A stretch of 64,000 nucleotides of DNA from Nectonema munidae (GCA_030549495.1 JAUIRK010000879.1:310001-374000), one strand, 5' to 3'. Shown: positions 24,701 through 36,758, counted from the first letter of the stretch. Numbers and translations: made by a program. Notes: generated by a model not told the origin, from the sequence alone.

Positions 24701-27700
24701 TACGCGCCACCTTTTTGTTCGAAGCGCTTTCTAGAAACAGAAAAGTATTCGCTTAGCACCTGACAGCCACTTCGCACAGACTCGGCTACATTTTTATGGC
24801 CTAATGTCCATTTATATTGATCAAATTTAATAATTTAGATGGACACAGTAGATCCGTTATACCGCGGATAGCAGTGTCCAAGCAAAGAAGCGGCGATAAA
24901 AACGGTCCACGTTAAAAGTTACGCCTGCGTGTATCCTTTATATACTCTAAATATTCTAGAATAAAACAATAATCAGTTTAACGGCTAATGTTCCGAGCAC
25001 GCTGAGGTTTAGCCGGTTTTTACCACCATGTCATTTTAGACAAAATTAAACGAATCTTCATCTCTATTTCGCTCGTCTCCTAAGGTTAAATGTCTTTTGC
25101 TCATGTCGTTTTTGACTATTTCTATCCATGTCATCTTTGGCCTGCCTTTACTCTTTTCTAAAGTTTGATTTTTATAAGCTTCTTTAATTAGATCACCCGA
25201 AGGCACTCTATTTACATGCCCAAACCACCTTAACCTTTGTATTTCTAATACTTTATTTATTTCATTTACTTGACATAAACTTCTTATCTTTTCATTACTT
25301 ATTTTAGCTTAACATTCTCATCTCTGTGGCAACTTTGGCCGCTATACACTAAACTAGACCTAATACAACTTCTTTAAAGAAAAGATACTATCGCACAAAA
25401 TACCACTTAACGCTTTAAATTTTTTCCAGGGTATTCTATGTTCTACAGAGTTACTTACACTACCGGTTTTGTCTAAAACGTCACCTAAATAACAAAATTG
25501 TTTAACCTCTTCTAATTCTACGCCACCTACTACTACTTTTTCTTCCAATACTACATCGGTATTTGGGTTGAAATTTAAACAGCAGCTACACTTAAAATTT
25601 GTCTAGGATGAAACAATAAAAAAAAATAATCAAAAAATAACAATCAAATAAAACATACATAATTCTATATTTTTGTGAACTAAAAGATCATCAGCAGCAA
25701 CGTCTTTTAAAAAAAAGTAAGGATAATTGAGTCGCCATCTTTGAATTACATGAAAATCCAAAAGGTAATCTAAAAAAATCTACCTTGAAAAAACAGAAGT
25801 CAGGAACACTTGGTGTTAAATTGGATCCGCAATAAAACGGATTTACTGTGTAAAAGTGCGAAGTCTGAATAGTTGCATAATTCATTTTATCAGATTTATT
25901 CATGCGAGATTATCTGAATATCTCGTAAAAGTTAAGCTAAGCTGAATATTTTTTCCAGGTATCCAGCACATCTCGAGTTGCAGTCTACCAGATGAAAACT
26001 TCCATTTTCCACTAAATCTTTGTAGTCAGTCTCTTTTATTCCCTAAACATCTATTTACAACTGCATTCCATATTTTTCTCTATTTCATCAATTGATTTCG
26101 TAAAGATTTGGCAACTTATAAACTTTCTAATTTGTGTTCTGTCAAAAACAACAGCTTTTATTTTTTACATATAAACGTAAAGCAATCCCATTTTTCAGAA
26201 AGTATTCTAACAAATTGTTTCATCAGTTCTAGATTGGTATGGAAGTGGAGGGATTATTTTCTGCATCTCAAGAATATACTATTTTCTCCAACAGTCAAAC
26301 TTTTTTTAAGGCACAGTGTTTCGGTTACCAATATTTTTTTTCTTTGTTGAACTATCCCATACAAGAAGCATGTCGGCCTTTTCACCTAAAAGTATTCCTA
26401 TAAAAACACAAAATGCTCAACTTAAATTTGGGTAAGATATTTTCTGTCAAGATTATAGCTAGGTGTCTTTGCAAGTCAAAAGTAACTCGTTTTTTAGATT
26501 CAATCTTTCTGTAGAAAAAGTTTTCATTGACAGTATTCTGTCAATTTTCGGTCAAAAAAAGATTGACAGTAATTGTAGAAAAAGCAACTCGTTTTTTAGA
26601 TTCAATCTTTCTCTAAAGTGAGAAGCCCTAAAAAGTTTTTTATGTTTCAACCATAGTTAAGTGTGACACTTATTAATTTTATATTATCCAATTTTTTTTT
26701 GCAAAATTATTATTTAAACACATCAAGTTTTACCACAACAATTCACTTCGCAGTTCAATGAATGAAGATCGTTTTAATGCTCTCATTCTTCTTTTTGTTT
26801 TAAAAATTTTGATAAAGCTTAAAATTTTAGTTCTAGTTTAGTAAAATCCGCCCCGCTACCCCCTCCTAATGCCACTTTCTAGATCCGCCCCTGCAATGTT
26901 AGATGTTTTCTGTTGGCATTTGCCCACTCACACAAATTCTAGACAGGTGGCTTAGAAAGATGATCTTGTTCATCAATTTTGATCTAAAAAAGCTAAATAG
27001 CCTTTTCTTAAGGATTCACGTATACTTATTCCTTGACCTGATACAGTAAAACTGGCCTATATATAAGAAAAAGTATGAATAATTGAAGCATTTTTTCGCA
27101 AGAAAGCCATGCCAAATTATTTTGATAAATTTAATCTGAATGCAAAAGATAATATAGCAAAATATAAGCAATCCTTATTTTTTAGAGGGTCTAAAAACTA
27201 ATTCATCTACTTGAACAAAATATCATTAAATTGTTTTCATAATTATTTTAACTAACGCTGTTTTATAGCAGCTCTTCCTAAACTATGAGATAAATGCACT
27301 TCTTTGTTCATAGATAGCATGTACGCTTAATATAGTAATACATATAGAAAAATCTAACGTAATGATAATAATAATAATAATAATCATTTTGAAATCGCTG
27401 ACTTGAAAATACTTAAATACAAGTGTTAAAAGCTAAATCAGCTGTAATCCTTTGTTGACACGAGTTTTTGTATTTCTTCTATTTATAAAAAACGTGTTTT
27501 GAGGAATTTTTCGTTACACATTTTGATCAGTATATAAAAAGACGGAGTGTAAAAGTCTCTCAAATGAAAACGAATTAACTAGAGTAAGAGTAAGAAATTT
27601 ATTTCGCAAAATAAAATTTTGTCAACAAACATATAGAAAAAAATTTGTCAATCATTTTACAAAAATCAACTGTAGATCAAATGAAAACGAATTAACTAGT

Positions 27701-30700
27701 AAGATGATAAATTATATTTAACTGTCTAAATCCCTCCCCCTCCCCCCCCCCCAACCTACCCCAGTAAAATGGGATTACCAACGATGAAGAAATGTACTGG
27801 TTATAGATTTTTTTGAATAATAATAAGCTGGAGAAAGGAATAACCTGAAAAATATAAACTAAATTTACATTTTTATAAATTTAGTTTTGTTAAGATTTCA
27901 AATGTTTAAGCAGTTATCATTTATTTCATTGGCCAATTTTTAATCATGTCCTTAAATCTAGATTATGAAGTTTCGTCCAAGTCTCATATGTTCATATTAA
28001 TTTTAATACGTTTATTTCCATATTTAAAATCGAGGCAAGTGTCTAAGGTATATCTAATCTTCTATATTTCAAATGAAGTCGGGTTTAAGCAAATTTGTTG
28101 TTCTTACGAGACTCACATATCCGATTTTATCTTATCACACATGTAAGTATTGCATCCGGCTTTGAAGTTGTAAGGATCAAATATTTGAAAGAATTATATT
28201 ACATATGTATGCATTCACATATTTTTAGCTTACATTTTCTGATGCAAAGATGAAAGAAAAGGGTAAAATGGAAAAGTTTCATACACAATGAGATCAAGAA
28301 AGGGAAAAAGGCTTATTAGTAAGGAATCGAGCTAAAGACAAAATGTACAACAGTTTACTTGTTATAATAATGGCCAATAAGAAAATCTGTGAAGCATTTT
28401 TAGAATAAGGGCCTATTTTTAATACAAGAATATGTACATATAGGATTTGTAACGAAGCTAAGAGTGTTCTTATCTACATTCCTATAAAAAATTATATAGC
28501 TAAAAACAGAGTAGTCATATAGCTAACCTGTCAAAATTAAAAGCAAACATAATTTTGGATTATACACACAAACAAATATTAATTCAAAATCGTATCTTGT
28601 ATTCAATCATCATTGAAAAGCAAGCACCATGTAAAAGATTAAAAGTTTTGATGTTCATCGGTGAGATTTGAACTGAACCCTAGTTGTTAGAAGTGAGCCT
28701 TAGCCAAATTAAAGTACAGAGTCAGTTTTAATGATGATTTTTAAACTTATAAATTGAATTTATAACAACGGTCTCTAATCAATTTCAAATGATAACACAC
28801 TTGGAATATATCTGGCGGTAATGTTATACTTATTATAATTGTGTAATATATATGTTCAAATAATTCTTAGGGATGATAATGGAATACAAAAGAGAGCAAA
28901 ATCTTCGGGTCAGCACGCGAAATTGAGGAACGAGAACTCTTTTGTCACTCTCTCTCTAAAATTTAAGAACTTTTATTTAAAAGTATTTTTCGCAAAGTTT
29001 TAAAAACTTCGGATCAAACGTGAAAGTTTTTGAAGTTAGATAAAAAATTATATTTAAAAAGTGCATCGTCAAATTTCTCGTCATCTCGATATTTTGAATG
29101 CTTAATTACACTCTCCATCAATAAAGTTATATGAACACTTCAGAAAATGATTGTAATAATTTTGATGCATTTAACTTTAAATCTTCTTTTTAAAAAAAAT
29201 TAATAAAAAAAAGATCATAGAAATTTTAATTTTTGTCTAAGTAAATTATTGAATGAGACATATTCATATTCATTGAAAAATGGAATCCTTTCATGTTTGA
29301 GAAGAAGTTTAATCCTTTCATGTTTGAGGAGAAGTTTGTAAAACTTTACAAATAAACTTTTGGATAAAAAAAAATTAATTTTTATTTATTCCCATTTTTC
29401 AAGTAAAAATATTTTTAAAATGTTCATAGAAACGAGTTTGATTGCGGCGGCCCATTAAACTTGAAGGAGGCTTGCAGCTCAAAAGTGTTGGCGACCCCTG
29501 GTCTAAGTATTAATACGCAATTTTAAATGCTCCAGCGAAATATAGTAAAGAGTACCTTCATATGTCACACCATCAATCGTGATTTGATAGGAAAATTCTG
29601 GCTTATGGGGCAAGTTTTTCACGAGAATAAACTGAACATTTTTTATCATTTCGTGTAAGAGTTGTTTCGGATCTTTATCCATATCCTAGAAAAAAGACGA
29701 TAAACAATAAATCCTATATCATTGAGAAGCCTTGCATGCACATTGAAGCTCGCCGCCTTTTTTAGAAGAGACGCAGGCGATTTCTTCATTGTAAAGTAGT
29801 TTATATAAAATGTGTCTTCTTTTTTCCTAGCATCTAATGCAGCGTTTCTCAACAAGTGTTGCTCAGGACACTAAGTTCTTGAAAGATTTAATATATTCCG
29901 TCGAAAAACGCTGATCTAATGGATCAACTCTTGAAGGAGAGGCATTTTGAATCTAATCGCTTGCTTTTTGGGGGTGAGTAAAGTTGGTTAGATACTGGGT
30001 TTCGATAACTCAAGGTCTTGGGTTCGATCCCGCATCGAGCCTACTTTCTTCATAGTTCGATACAAGCGGGAAATTTTGCCTTTTCGATGAAGCACCCCAC
30101 GGTAGCTTTACATTTACCTTTCTCTTTTAACCCATTTACGGCCAATGTTCCTATTTTGGAACATAAGTAATTTTATCTTCGTCTGCTTTTTTCAATGACT
30201 TTGAATATAAATCGTCTGCGTTTTTTAGATATCGTCTGCTTTGCTTGGCCTATGAGTTAATGGAATTATATCGTATATTTTAACAGACAATTCTCTGCCG
30301 TCACACTGGTCAAGCTTAAAGGACTAAGAAAGTAAACTTAGTTTGAATACGAACCAAATATAACTATGTAATGTGTATTGTGTGATGGCGTATTTTGTAA
30401 ATAAGTGAAGTAGCAATGCCTATTAATTCAAAGATGGAGGACCCATCACAGTTACAATATAACGAAGGAACTAATGAGTGGTAAAAAAAAGTTTTTGTAA
30501 TGTTTGGAAGAATATAATATGGAATAATTTGTCATAATTCATATCTACCCTGTACTACTTTTAACAAAAACGTTAGCATTTTCTTATAACATTTTTAAAG
30601 TAAAAATGGAAAGAATGGAGTATTTGAAATTATAACAAAACAAAAGAGTAAAATATGCTAAATTTTGACTATTCAAATGTATTCCTCGATTTGCGTGATA

Positions 30701-33700
30701 GTTGATTGACAAGTGCTCAACCAATTTCTAAAGGTGCCTTAATGTGTAATTTTGGAAATCTATTGTCATGGTTACGATTAGTGTAGAATTAGCATTAGTG
30801 TGAGGATTGAAATTAGGTTCAGTGTTAGCACAATCTTACATACACATATGTTTACATACATATATATATATATACATTTTTTGACATTCTTGACACAAAA
30901 TTTCCTATTTATTTGTATTAATACATGACTAACCCTTAATTAAAGGGCAATAAATTAAAGATTTAATTAAAATAATCTTGGAAAATTTTATAGGCTAATA
31001 AAATCAATTCAGCACGCCGTGTTAAAGCGAATTCACAGTACACGAAGTTATATCGCAAATAACAACTGTTTTTGTATAGGAAAAATGAGTTTCGATTTGT
31101 ACACACTTTTTAGTGATAGAAATACAGTGTGATGCGATCAGATTTTAGAATAGGCCATTTGGGGAGATACAAGCGTTCCTCCTATTGAATCTCTTTCACT
31201 TTTAACTTTTGTCCTATACAAACTTGAGCAATAAAAATAATAGCGCGTTTGATTCTCATATGAAAGGAATTTTTGACTTATGATTCCTCTGATCACATGA
31301 TTATTCTGACACTGATAAAAACGCTACACTACTATAAAAACGAAAAGCAGGGTAAGGTCTAACAAAAATTTAGGAGTGAAGGCGGAGTATTTTAAAAAAT
31401 GAAAAAAAATGATAGCGCGAACCTTTTGGAGTAGAGCTTCTTTAATATACAACTTCTTTGGGCCACGCTTATTTCTAGCACTAGGGGCCTTGTTAGCACT
31501 GCTACTGACTTGATGAGTAGGTGTGGCTGCTGGCTTCACGGTCGTTGAAACTTTGGGTATAAAGGAGGCGGAGAACTGGTTTTTAACTGAGAAATAGTAA
31601 ACATTGTAGTACACTACGCATTAGCTTTAATAAAACGCTTGATATCTTTTACTCTTGGGAGAAGGCCTAGAGACAGAAGGCTGATATTTGAAATTTGAAA
31701 TGTATGAATTTGGCGCCTGTTCATAATATGGCTTGGAAAAGTCCTTTGGAGTGAAATTCATAAAGTTCGCTTCATTTGGAATCATATAATTTTGAGGTTT
31801 TTGATGATATGGATTCATGTCTTAAATAGTATTATCACAGTTTAAAAACAGCTTACCCAAAGTTCATTATATTATTAACTGGTTTAGCGCTTTGAGGACC
31901 ACTGTGACAGTAGCGTAACATTAATGAAAATCATCTGCTTAAAGTATATGAAATTCCATTGGAAAAAATCAGACATATATTTTTTTTAGTTCATATATTT
32001 ATTATATCTCTTTATCCTATATATTTAGTATACTTTTTGAACAATGTAAGATGCAACATTAAAAAAGAAATTGTCTTTCCTTTTTTTGGCGTTTTTTTTT
32101 GTAATTTCTCATTTTTTCAATATTTTTATATTTTTTGATGCTTATTCATAAAAGCGGCTTTTTGGCTTTTTGAATTTCATCAATGCTGTAATAAAATAAT
32201 TAACCTACTGTTTGTGTGTGTATGGAACAACATGCTTGTACATTGCTTTTTTTTAAAGTAATTCGAAGTTATTTCAAATTAATTTCTTTCTTCTTCTTCT
32301 TCTTGTTCATAAAAATTCTGGTCCTCAAAGGGTTAAAATCTCCGACTCCACAAACCTGAACAAAGTATAGATGAGACGATTCACTACATACATAGATGTG
32401 TTACAGAGTTAAACCATAAAGGGTTGAATGAATGAATATTTTTCATTGTATTCATAATACATTTTGTAATAACTAGCTAATATAAAAAAAATCATTTATC
32501 AATAAAAAAAAGGATCATGTGAATAAATGAAAATACAGTAAAAACGTTTAGGAAATAAAATTTAATATGAACAAAACACGTTAACCCATTTACGACCAAT
32601 GTTCCTATTTTGGAACATAAGTAATTTCATCTTCGTCTGCTTTTTTCTATGACTTTGAATATAAATCGTCTGCGTTTTTTAGATATCGTCTGCTTTGCTT
32701 GGTCTTAAATGGGTTAAACAATTTCTGAAATGAAGTAATTGAAGATAAAAATTTTATTGAAAGGAATGAAGAACTTGATAAGTTAGGTCAAGAAGACTGA
32801 AGATTTTATTTGATGTACAATTTACTATTCGAGCTGTTTCATCAATAAATTCGATAATAGACACCGTTTCTGAAAAAGGATTTGGAAGAAGACACTTGTT
32901 CAAGTAACTCGCTGGGTAAGTTCTTACTCTAAAATTGAGAATTGAAACCTTATCTGGAAAATATTGACAACGAGGAAACAAGTTTAAACGAAAATGAATA
33001 GAAAGAGAATGAAACCTTAAAATATCTATGATTATGTCTTATATAGCAGCAAAAAAAAGAGGTGGAATAATTTGCTGATAGAATAATGTTTGCAAAGGTA
33101 ATAACAGAAAACGAGTGGCTTGATAATGACGTTTTACTTTTCGTTGTTTATCTTGACCCAAGAAATCGCGTTTTATTCGATGATCCAAAAATTAAAAGTA
33201 AGCTAAATCGTATTTATGTGGATTTGGTTTAAACCTGAAAAAATGTGTAGAATAAGTCATCAAACTTCTTATTATTCATTACATTACATTAGAATATTTA
33301 GTTTATTCAAATTTATGCAGATTATAGTGAAGTTAAGTTATATCTTTTATACGTTCTTTAAAGTCGGAGTGGGTGGAGGTTTGAATTCTCAACCCTCCTC
33401 TAATTGCAATATGTAGGTGAGCTTATTTTTAATTTTGATTAGAATACTGATGAGAAAAAAAACTAAGAATGATAAAAAAAAAGGTCATAACTAGAATTGG
33501 GATCGCAATAGGATTGAAAATTATACCAATCTAGTAGTTAGTGGTTATTTTTTTGAAAGTAAAAACTTTCACTTGAAGTTTTTTAAGTGAACGAGAAGGA
33601 ATCTATTTACCATAAAAAAATAAACAATAAAAAAGGATAAATCAATTAGACAAATTGTAAAAAAAAAATTGACTCACAATGCGAAAATTTGAAAATATAA

Positions 33701-33903
33701 GAGTTTAAATTGAACATATGATTCCTAGTATAAAATGAAGATTTAAAGTAAAATGAATCAAAATTATTACAGTCATTTCCGGAACTGTTCATATAACTTT
33801 GTTGATAGGGAATGCAATTAAAAGGATGAAACATTTCAGGATATGGAGATGAAGAGAAATTTGAAGATCCATTAAAAAATTTTTTATCATTGAAACCTTC
33901 CAT
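15711..33903 (-). CDS. ADAR: ADAR double-stranded RNA adenosine deaminase, copy A (13 supported coding exons)
   Basis: Deaminates adenosine to inosine in double-stranded RNA. Coding exons: 33903-33771, 31820-31653, 31586-31423, 29685-29556, 24730-24525, 23638-23500, 23446-23316, 21856-21704, 19289-19078, 19026-18893, 18839-18495, 18440-18306, 16186-15711; together 841 residues with every junction phase consistent. The N-terminus is Tyr/Asn/Pro-rich and ends in a basic [10 protein letters not shown] stretch. dsRNA-binding domain 1 spans exons 4-5 (KNVQFILVKNLP ... [18 protein letters not shown]), domain 2 exons 6-7, domain 3 exons 8-9 ([15 protein letters not shown]). The deaminase shows LDFHAEVLA (zinc His and catalytic Glu), NLPCG and GVSCSEKILKWN (zinc Cys pair), LGIQGSLLS, and ILWSVCYKD near the end. 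The C-terminal GFGSW resembles the YGNW of vertebrate ADAR1. No Z-alpha domain is visible. The stretch from TVPV to SCSEK is about 10 residues shorter than in vertebrate ADARs. An acceptor-like TTTATTTCAG lies 12 bases before the ATG. Introns hold a LINE fragment, SINEs and MITEs. Confidence 0.93.
16995..17130 (+). repeat. Single copy of the palindrome-arm repeat, in the last ADAR copy A intron
   Basis: This segment closely matches 35925-36055 and, inverted, 38440-38550 (shared words include TTTATAATAACTTTTAAGG, AGAGCTTCAACAAAAACT and TTTTTTGAAAACTAATTTGA). It lacks the SINE that is attached to both palindrome arms. It shows that the arm sequence is a dispersed repeat and not unique DNA. Confidence 0.8.
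17613..17755 (-). repeat. tRNA-derived SINE, family 1, degenerate copy
   Basis: On the minus strand the copy reads a tRNA-like head with ACTCAAGGTCTTGGGTTCGA (B-box region) followed by the family tail (CTTCATACTTCGATA ... GATGAAAACACCCCATGG). It matches copies at 29969-30124 and 43344-43493. It lies in the last intron of ADAR copy A. Confidence 0.75.
18708..18798 (-). other. Near-identical patch shared with ADAR copy B exon 11 (HAEV segment)
   Basis: This 91 bp segment around the catalytic HAEV codons matches 56326-56416 at 86 of 91 positions by my count, clearly higher than the flanking coding sequence of the same exon. It probably reflects a second, slightly older gene-conversion tract or very strong constraint. 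Confidence 0.6.
19677..19957. mobile_element. hAT-like MITE in an ADAR copy A intron
   Basis: The ends are CAGAGGTTCCCAACC on the left and, inverted, CAGGGGTTCCGAAAC on the right, with the near-terminal pair GTACCCCTTGAAAA present at both ends in opposite orientation. The flanks ATATAAGT and ATATAAAG look like a decayed 8 bp duplication. There is no coding capacity. Confidence 0.75.
20305..20490. repeat. GCGGATA-rich dispersed repeat ending GATACATCTCTA
   Basis: This copy and 63415-63735 share a central TTTGACATCCTAGCGAATG and an end that reads TAGAGATGTATC when inverted, a terminal type seen in many hAT-like non-autonomous elements. The longer copy at the right edge keeps more of the CGGATA sub-repeats. 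The family assignment is tentative. Confidence 0.55.
24348..24831 (-). other. Gene-conversion tract around ADAR copy A exon 5
   Basis: About 484 bp that includes the 206 bp exon 5 plus both intron flanks is nearly identical, in inverted orientation, to 50865-51348 in ADAR copy B. The exon itself shows no difference that I can find, and flank differences are a handful of single bases near the right-hand end of the tract in gene order. The tract is visibly GC-richer than the surrounding introns. Sequence identity stops abruptly on both sides. Confidence 0.88.
25020..25610 (-). mobile_element. LINE 3' coding fragment in an ADAR copy A intron
   Basis: Minus-strand frames encode KVVVGGVELEEVKQFCYLGDVLDKTGSVSN then IPWKKFKALSGILCDS, a reverse-transcriptase C-terminal signature, and further down WFGHVNRVPSGDLIKEAY and the KSKGRPKMTWIE motif typical of the LINE tail. 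It is 5'-truncated with at least one stop and one frame change. A different LINE lineage from the one at 12-13.7 kb. Confidence 0.85.
28640..28720 (-). repeat. tRNA-like SINE relic
   Basis: On the minus strand a box A-like TGGCTAAGGCTC is followed about 35 bases later by a T-loop-like AGTTCAAATCTC. This spacing suits a Pol III internal promoter. No partner copy or target duplication was identified, so the call is weak. Confidence 0.4.
29283..29340. repeat. Short tandem duplication
   Basis: A 27 bp unit starting AATCCTTTCATGTTTGAG occurs twice in direct succession with one difference. It lies in an intron of ADAR copy A. Confidence 0.8.
29969..30124 (+). repeat. tRNA-derived SINE, family 1
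   Basis: The head has GTGAGTAAAGTTGGTTAGA (box A region) and CTTGGGTTCGATCCCGC (box B), then a tail with TTCATAGTTCGATACAAGCG and a TTTACATTTACCTTT end. It is among the best-preserved members of the family and sits in an intron of ADAR copy A. Confidence 0.85.
30127..30260. mobile_element. piggyBac-type MITE, family 1
   Basis: A 134 bp TTAA-bounded unit with TTAACCCATTTACG at the left, an internal palindrome ATGTTCC...GGAACAT, and a degenerate right end GAGTTAA. It matches the cleaner copy at 32581-32717. Confidence 0.85.
31875..32336. mobile_element. TTAA-bounded MITE, family 2
   Basis: The left end reads TTAACTGGTTTAGCGCTTTG and the right end, inverted, TTAACCCTTTGAGGACC; both carry CTTTGAGGACC. 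A related copy lies at about 46896-47032 in an intron of ADAR copy B. Location here is intron 1 of ADAR copy A. The TTAA borders suggest a piggyBac-type origin. Confidence 0.6.
32581..32717. mobile_element. piggyBac-type MITE, family 1, best copy
   Basis: The 137 bp unit begins TTAACCCATTTACG and ends CTTAAATGGGTTAA, giving inverted ends within TTAA borders. Just inside lies ATGTTCCTATTTTGGAACAT, nearly the same palindrome as in the piggyBac element at 58.46 kb. It is located in intron 1 of ADAR copy A. Confidence 0.9.
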
Positions 33904-34746
33904 ACTATTTAAGTTCTGAAATAAAAATATATTTAAATGGGATGTAAGCTACTTTGACAATAGACTGGAAGGGGGACACAAAATTGTTTCTATAAAGTTA
34001 GAAAAAATGATAAAACTGTATATTAATTATTTTTCGAAATTTAAAAAAAAAAATCACATGATTTTATCTTAACTCAATTCATTAGTGCAATGAATAATAA
34101 ACTCATTTTCTCATCCTCCAAACTAGTTACCAGTAATTTTTTTAGAAGTCGTCTATATTAAAAATGAAATATTGATTTGTTGTGTTAAATCAAAAACTGG
34201 GACATGAAAAATTATTTATTTTTTATATCAAAGGCAATAATATGTCGACAAAGAGGAGGTGGAAGTAGAGCAGGGGTGCACAACCGGAAGGAGGGAACGA
34301 AAGAGTTAAAAATTGACCTAAAATTTGTTTTAAAAAATTGACCCAAAATATTGAACTGCATAATAATTAGAAATCTATCATTTTTAAGGAGAAAAATTTA
34401 AACAAAAGATGTTTTTTATTGAAAAATTAACTGATAAAAATTTTTTTCAATTTTAATGTAAAATGTTAAAATATTTTATTAAAATATAAAATAATTTATG
34501 AGAAATAGGGTAAAATTTGCCATTTTTGCCAAAATATTTTATACAATAATATTAATTCTGCATAATTTCAAACTTTATAGATACCCGGTTTTATTTTTAA
34601 ACACAATTCGGTCTTAAAATTTTTCTTAAACAGATTTGCTTGTGGAAACATCGAGGATAAAAGTAAATCATAGGAATTTAAATCTTGGCCCATGTTTTGA
34701 AAACAAATCATTTGTTAAATTAGTTTTTTTATATAAATTCAAAACA

Positions 34747-35585
34747 GGGGCGCACATCCTCAAAATTATTGGGGGGGGGGGCGAAATTTTTTTCTTGTAA
34801 TTTTCAAAATTAGTGGTCTGGAAATACCACGGGAGACCAAATATTCAAGCAATATTTTAAAATAGAGTGTACTCAGCGCATACCTAAAGTCCTAAATTTA
34901 TAAGACTACTTTATTTTTTTACAAAATTGGTGGATTTAAATACTATACTTCCAGTGAAAATATTTTAATTTAATTTGCATATCGAATATAGTGGGCAGAA
35001 AAAATGCCCCAATTAAAAAGTTGGAAAAATGCCCCCGAAAAAAATGCCCCAATTTAAAATTAGGAAAAAATGCCCCAACACAAAAAATTATTAATTAAAA
35101 TTTTTAAAAAAGATATGTCAAATAAAGATTTTTTGTAAAAAAAAAAAGTTAACTTTTCATCTAAAACATTTAAAATTTAATTAAAGTAAACTAAAAAACT
35201 CAGCATACGACAATTTTTTAAATACAAAAAATTTTTTTATAAAACAGCAAATATTTTTGGACTTTGTGTGTATCAGAACACTTTCTAAATATAATTTGTA
35301 TTTTAACTGATTTTAAGAACACATTCTCACAAATCTGCACCTTTGCGTTTTCAAGAACTTTATAAAGAAAAAACCCTATAGATTAAGAAATTTTAGAAAT
35401 TTAGCCTTTCAAAACGGTACCAAATAAAAATATTTATATAATTAAAAAAAATCCTGAAAATCAAAAATTAAGGGGCATTTTTTCCTACTTTTTAATTGGG
35501 GCATTTATTTCGGGGGCATTTTTACCTACAACCATCGAATATACATTAGTTTAAAAAAATCCAAAAATGTTAGGGGGTGGAATAG
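34747..35585. mobile_element. hAT-like MITE split by a younger MITE
   Basis: The left end is CAGGGGCGCACATCC followed by a G-run. The interior (CTGGAAATACCACGGGAGACC, then CTATACTTCCAGTGAAAAT) matches the inverted copy at 39676-39941. The copy resumes after the inserted element at 34991-35534, where TTTAAAAAAATCCAAAAAT matches the other end of the 39.7 kb copy. Confidence 0.8.
34991..35534. mobile_element. 544 bp MITE with 9 bp target duplication, nested insertion
   Basis: Both flanks carry TCGAATATA (34982-34990 and 35535-35543). The inverted ends share the words AAATGCCCCAATTAAAAAGT and AAAAATGCCCC. There is no coding capacity. A 9 bp duplication is typical of Mutator-like elements, but the ends do not let me assign the superfamily firmly. 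Confidence 0.88.
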
Positions 35586-36064
35586 GCTTCTCATTTGAAA
35601 AATGAAGTAGTCTACCAGGCACATTACTGGAATTGATGAAAGGATATTTGATTCATAGAGAAAACAAATAACTGAAGGTTGGATAGTTTTATATGAGTAA
35701 ATGTAGTCTAAAGGCAAAGAGTCTACTAAACAGTAGACACCTTGCGATGTTTATATGAAAAAATGTGATTGATTCAGGAGCAAGGGTATAAAACGAAGTT
35801 ATAATTGTGCAAACAAAAAATTAAGATCACATTATTTCATTTTACTCAGCATCATTCAAAAATACTTTAAAAGCTAAATTGATACAAGCTACAAAAAGTA
35901 AAATAACTGTTAACATTTTGCAATGATTTGCCTTTTATAATAACTTTTAAGGAAAAAAAGTCTATCAGAAAAAGTTATAGAGCTTCAACAAAAACTAAAA
36001 AATTTTAGAGCATAACTTAAGTTTTTTGAAAACTAATTTGATGTATCCCTACAGCATACTCTAT

Positions 36065-36214
36065 GAGCGGTATGGCAGGTTGGTTGAGATGATGTACATA
36101 GCACGGAAGCCTCTGGATTCGATTCCTCATCGATACGAATTTGTTCATAGTTTGACATAAGCGGTACATCAGTGCCTGGTCAATGAAAATACACACACTG
36201 CACCTTACCTTTTA
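36065..36214 (+). repeat. tRNA-derived SINE, family 1, left palindrome arm
   Basis: The head has GGCAGGTTGGTTGAGATG (box A region) and CTGGATTCGATTCCTCATCG (box B), then the family tail (TTCATAGTTTGACATAAGCG) ending TTACCTTTTAC. It is mirrored by the copy at 38240-38395. Confidence 0.85.
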
Positions 36215-36444
36215 CTCAAAATTGAAAAATTTGCTACATAATTAACATAAGAGAGAAAGGAAACAAAATAAACTAATAAAGCAATTTTCACTATATTAAA
36301 ATGGAACCGTCTGTTCTCAGAATAATTTCAAAATAATAGGAGGCATAAAGAATTGGAGTTTATTTGATATTTTCAAGTTTTTATAAGCAGCAAAAGCCAA
36401 CGTTTAAGTAGCTCCTAATAATTAAAAAATTATTTAAATAACGG

Positions 36445-36758
36445 TCGACAGATATTTCGCCCCATAGACAATTTGCCCCCCCCCCCCCCCTGACAAATTG
36501 TCTCATAGGCTATTAGTTTCATCCATCTTTGATTATTATTATATGTGTAAAATTATTAAAAAAATTTATATTCTTGTTTATTTTATCACTATAAATTATT
36601 TCAAATTAATCAATTTATCTCTTAATTTTTTAGAATTGTCCATGAGACAAAATGTCTTATGAAAATAACGGGGCGAATTGTCCATGAAACAAAATGTCTT
36701 ATGAAAATAATGAGGCTAACTGTCTTATGAAAATAATGGGGCGAAATGTCCGAGGGCC
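36445..36758. mobile_element. MITE with C-tract and internal sub-repeats
   Basis: The ends carry ATTTCGCCCCAT inverted (GACAGATATTTCGCCCC left, GGACATTTCGCCCC right when inverted). Inside are a C14-type run at about 36477-36490 and three imperfect copies of TGTCTTATGAAAATAA. It interrupts the left palindrome arm. Confidence 0.65.

Noticed and set aside
24529-24756. A 75-codon open frame antisense to ADAR exon 5, perfectly conserved at 50940-51167
   Set aside because: Its conservation follows from the near-identical DNA of the conversion tract. It has no homology I recognise and overlaps a clear dsRNA-binding domain exon on the other strand.
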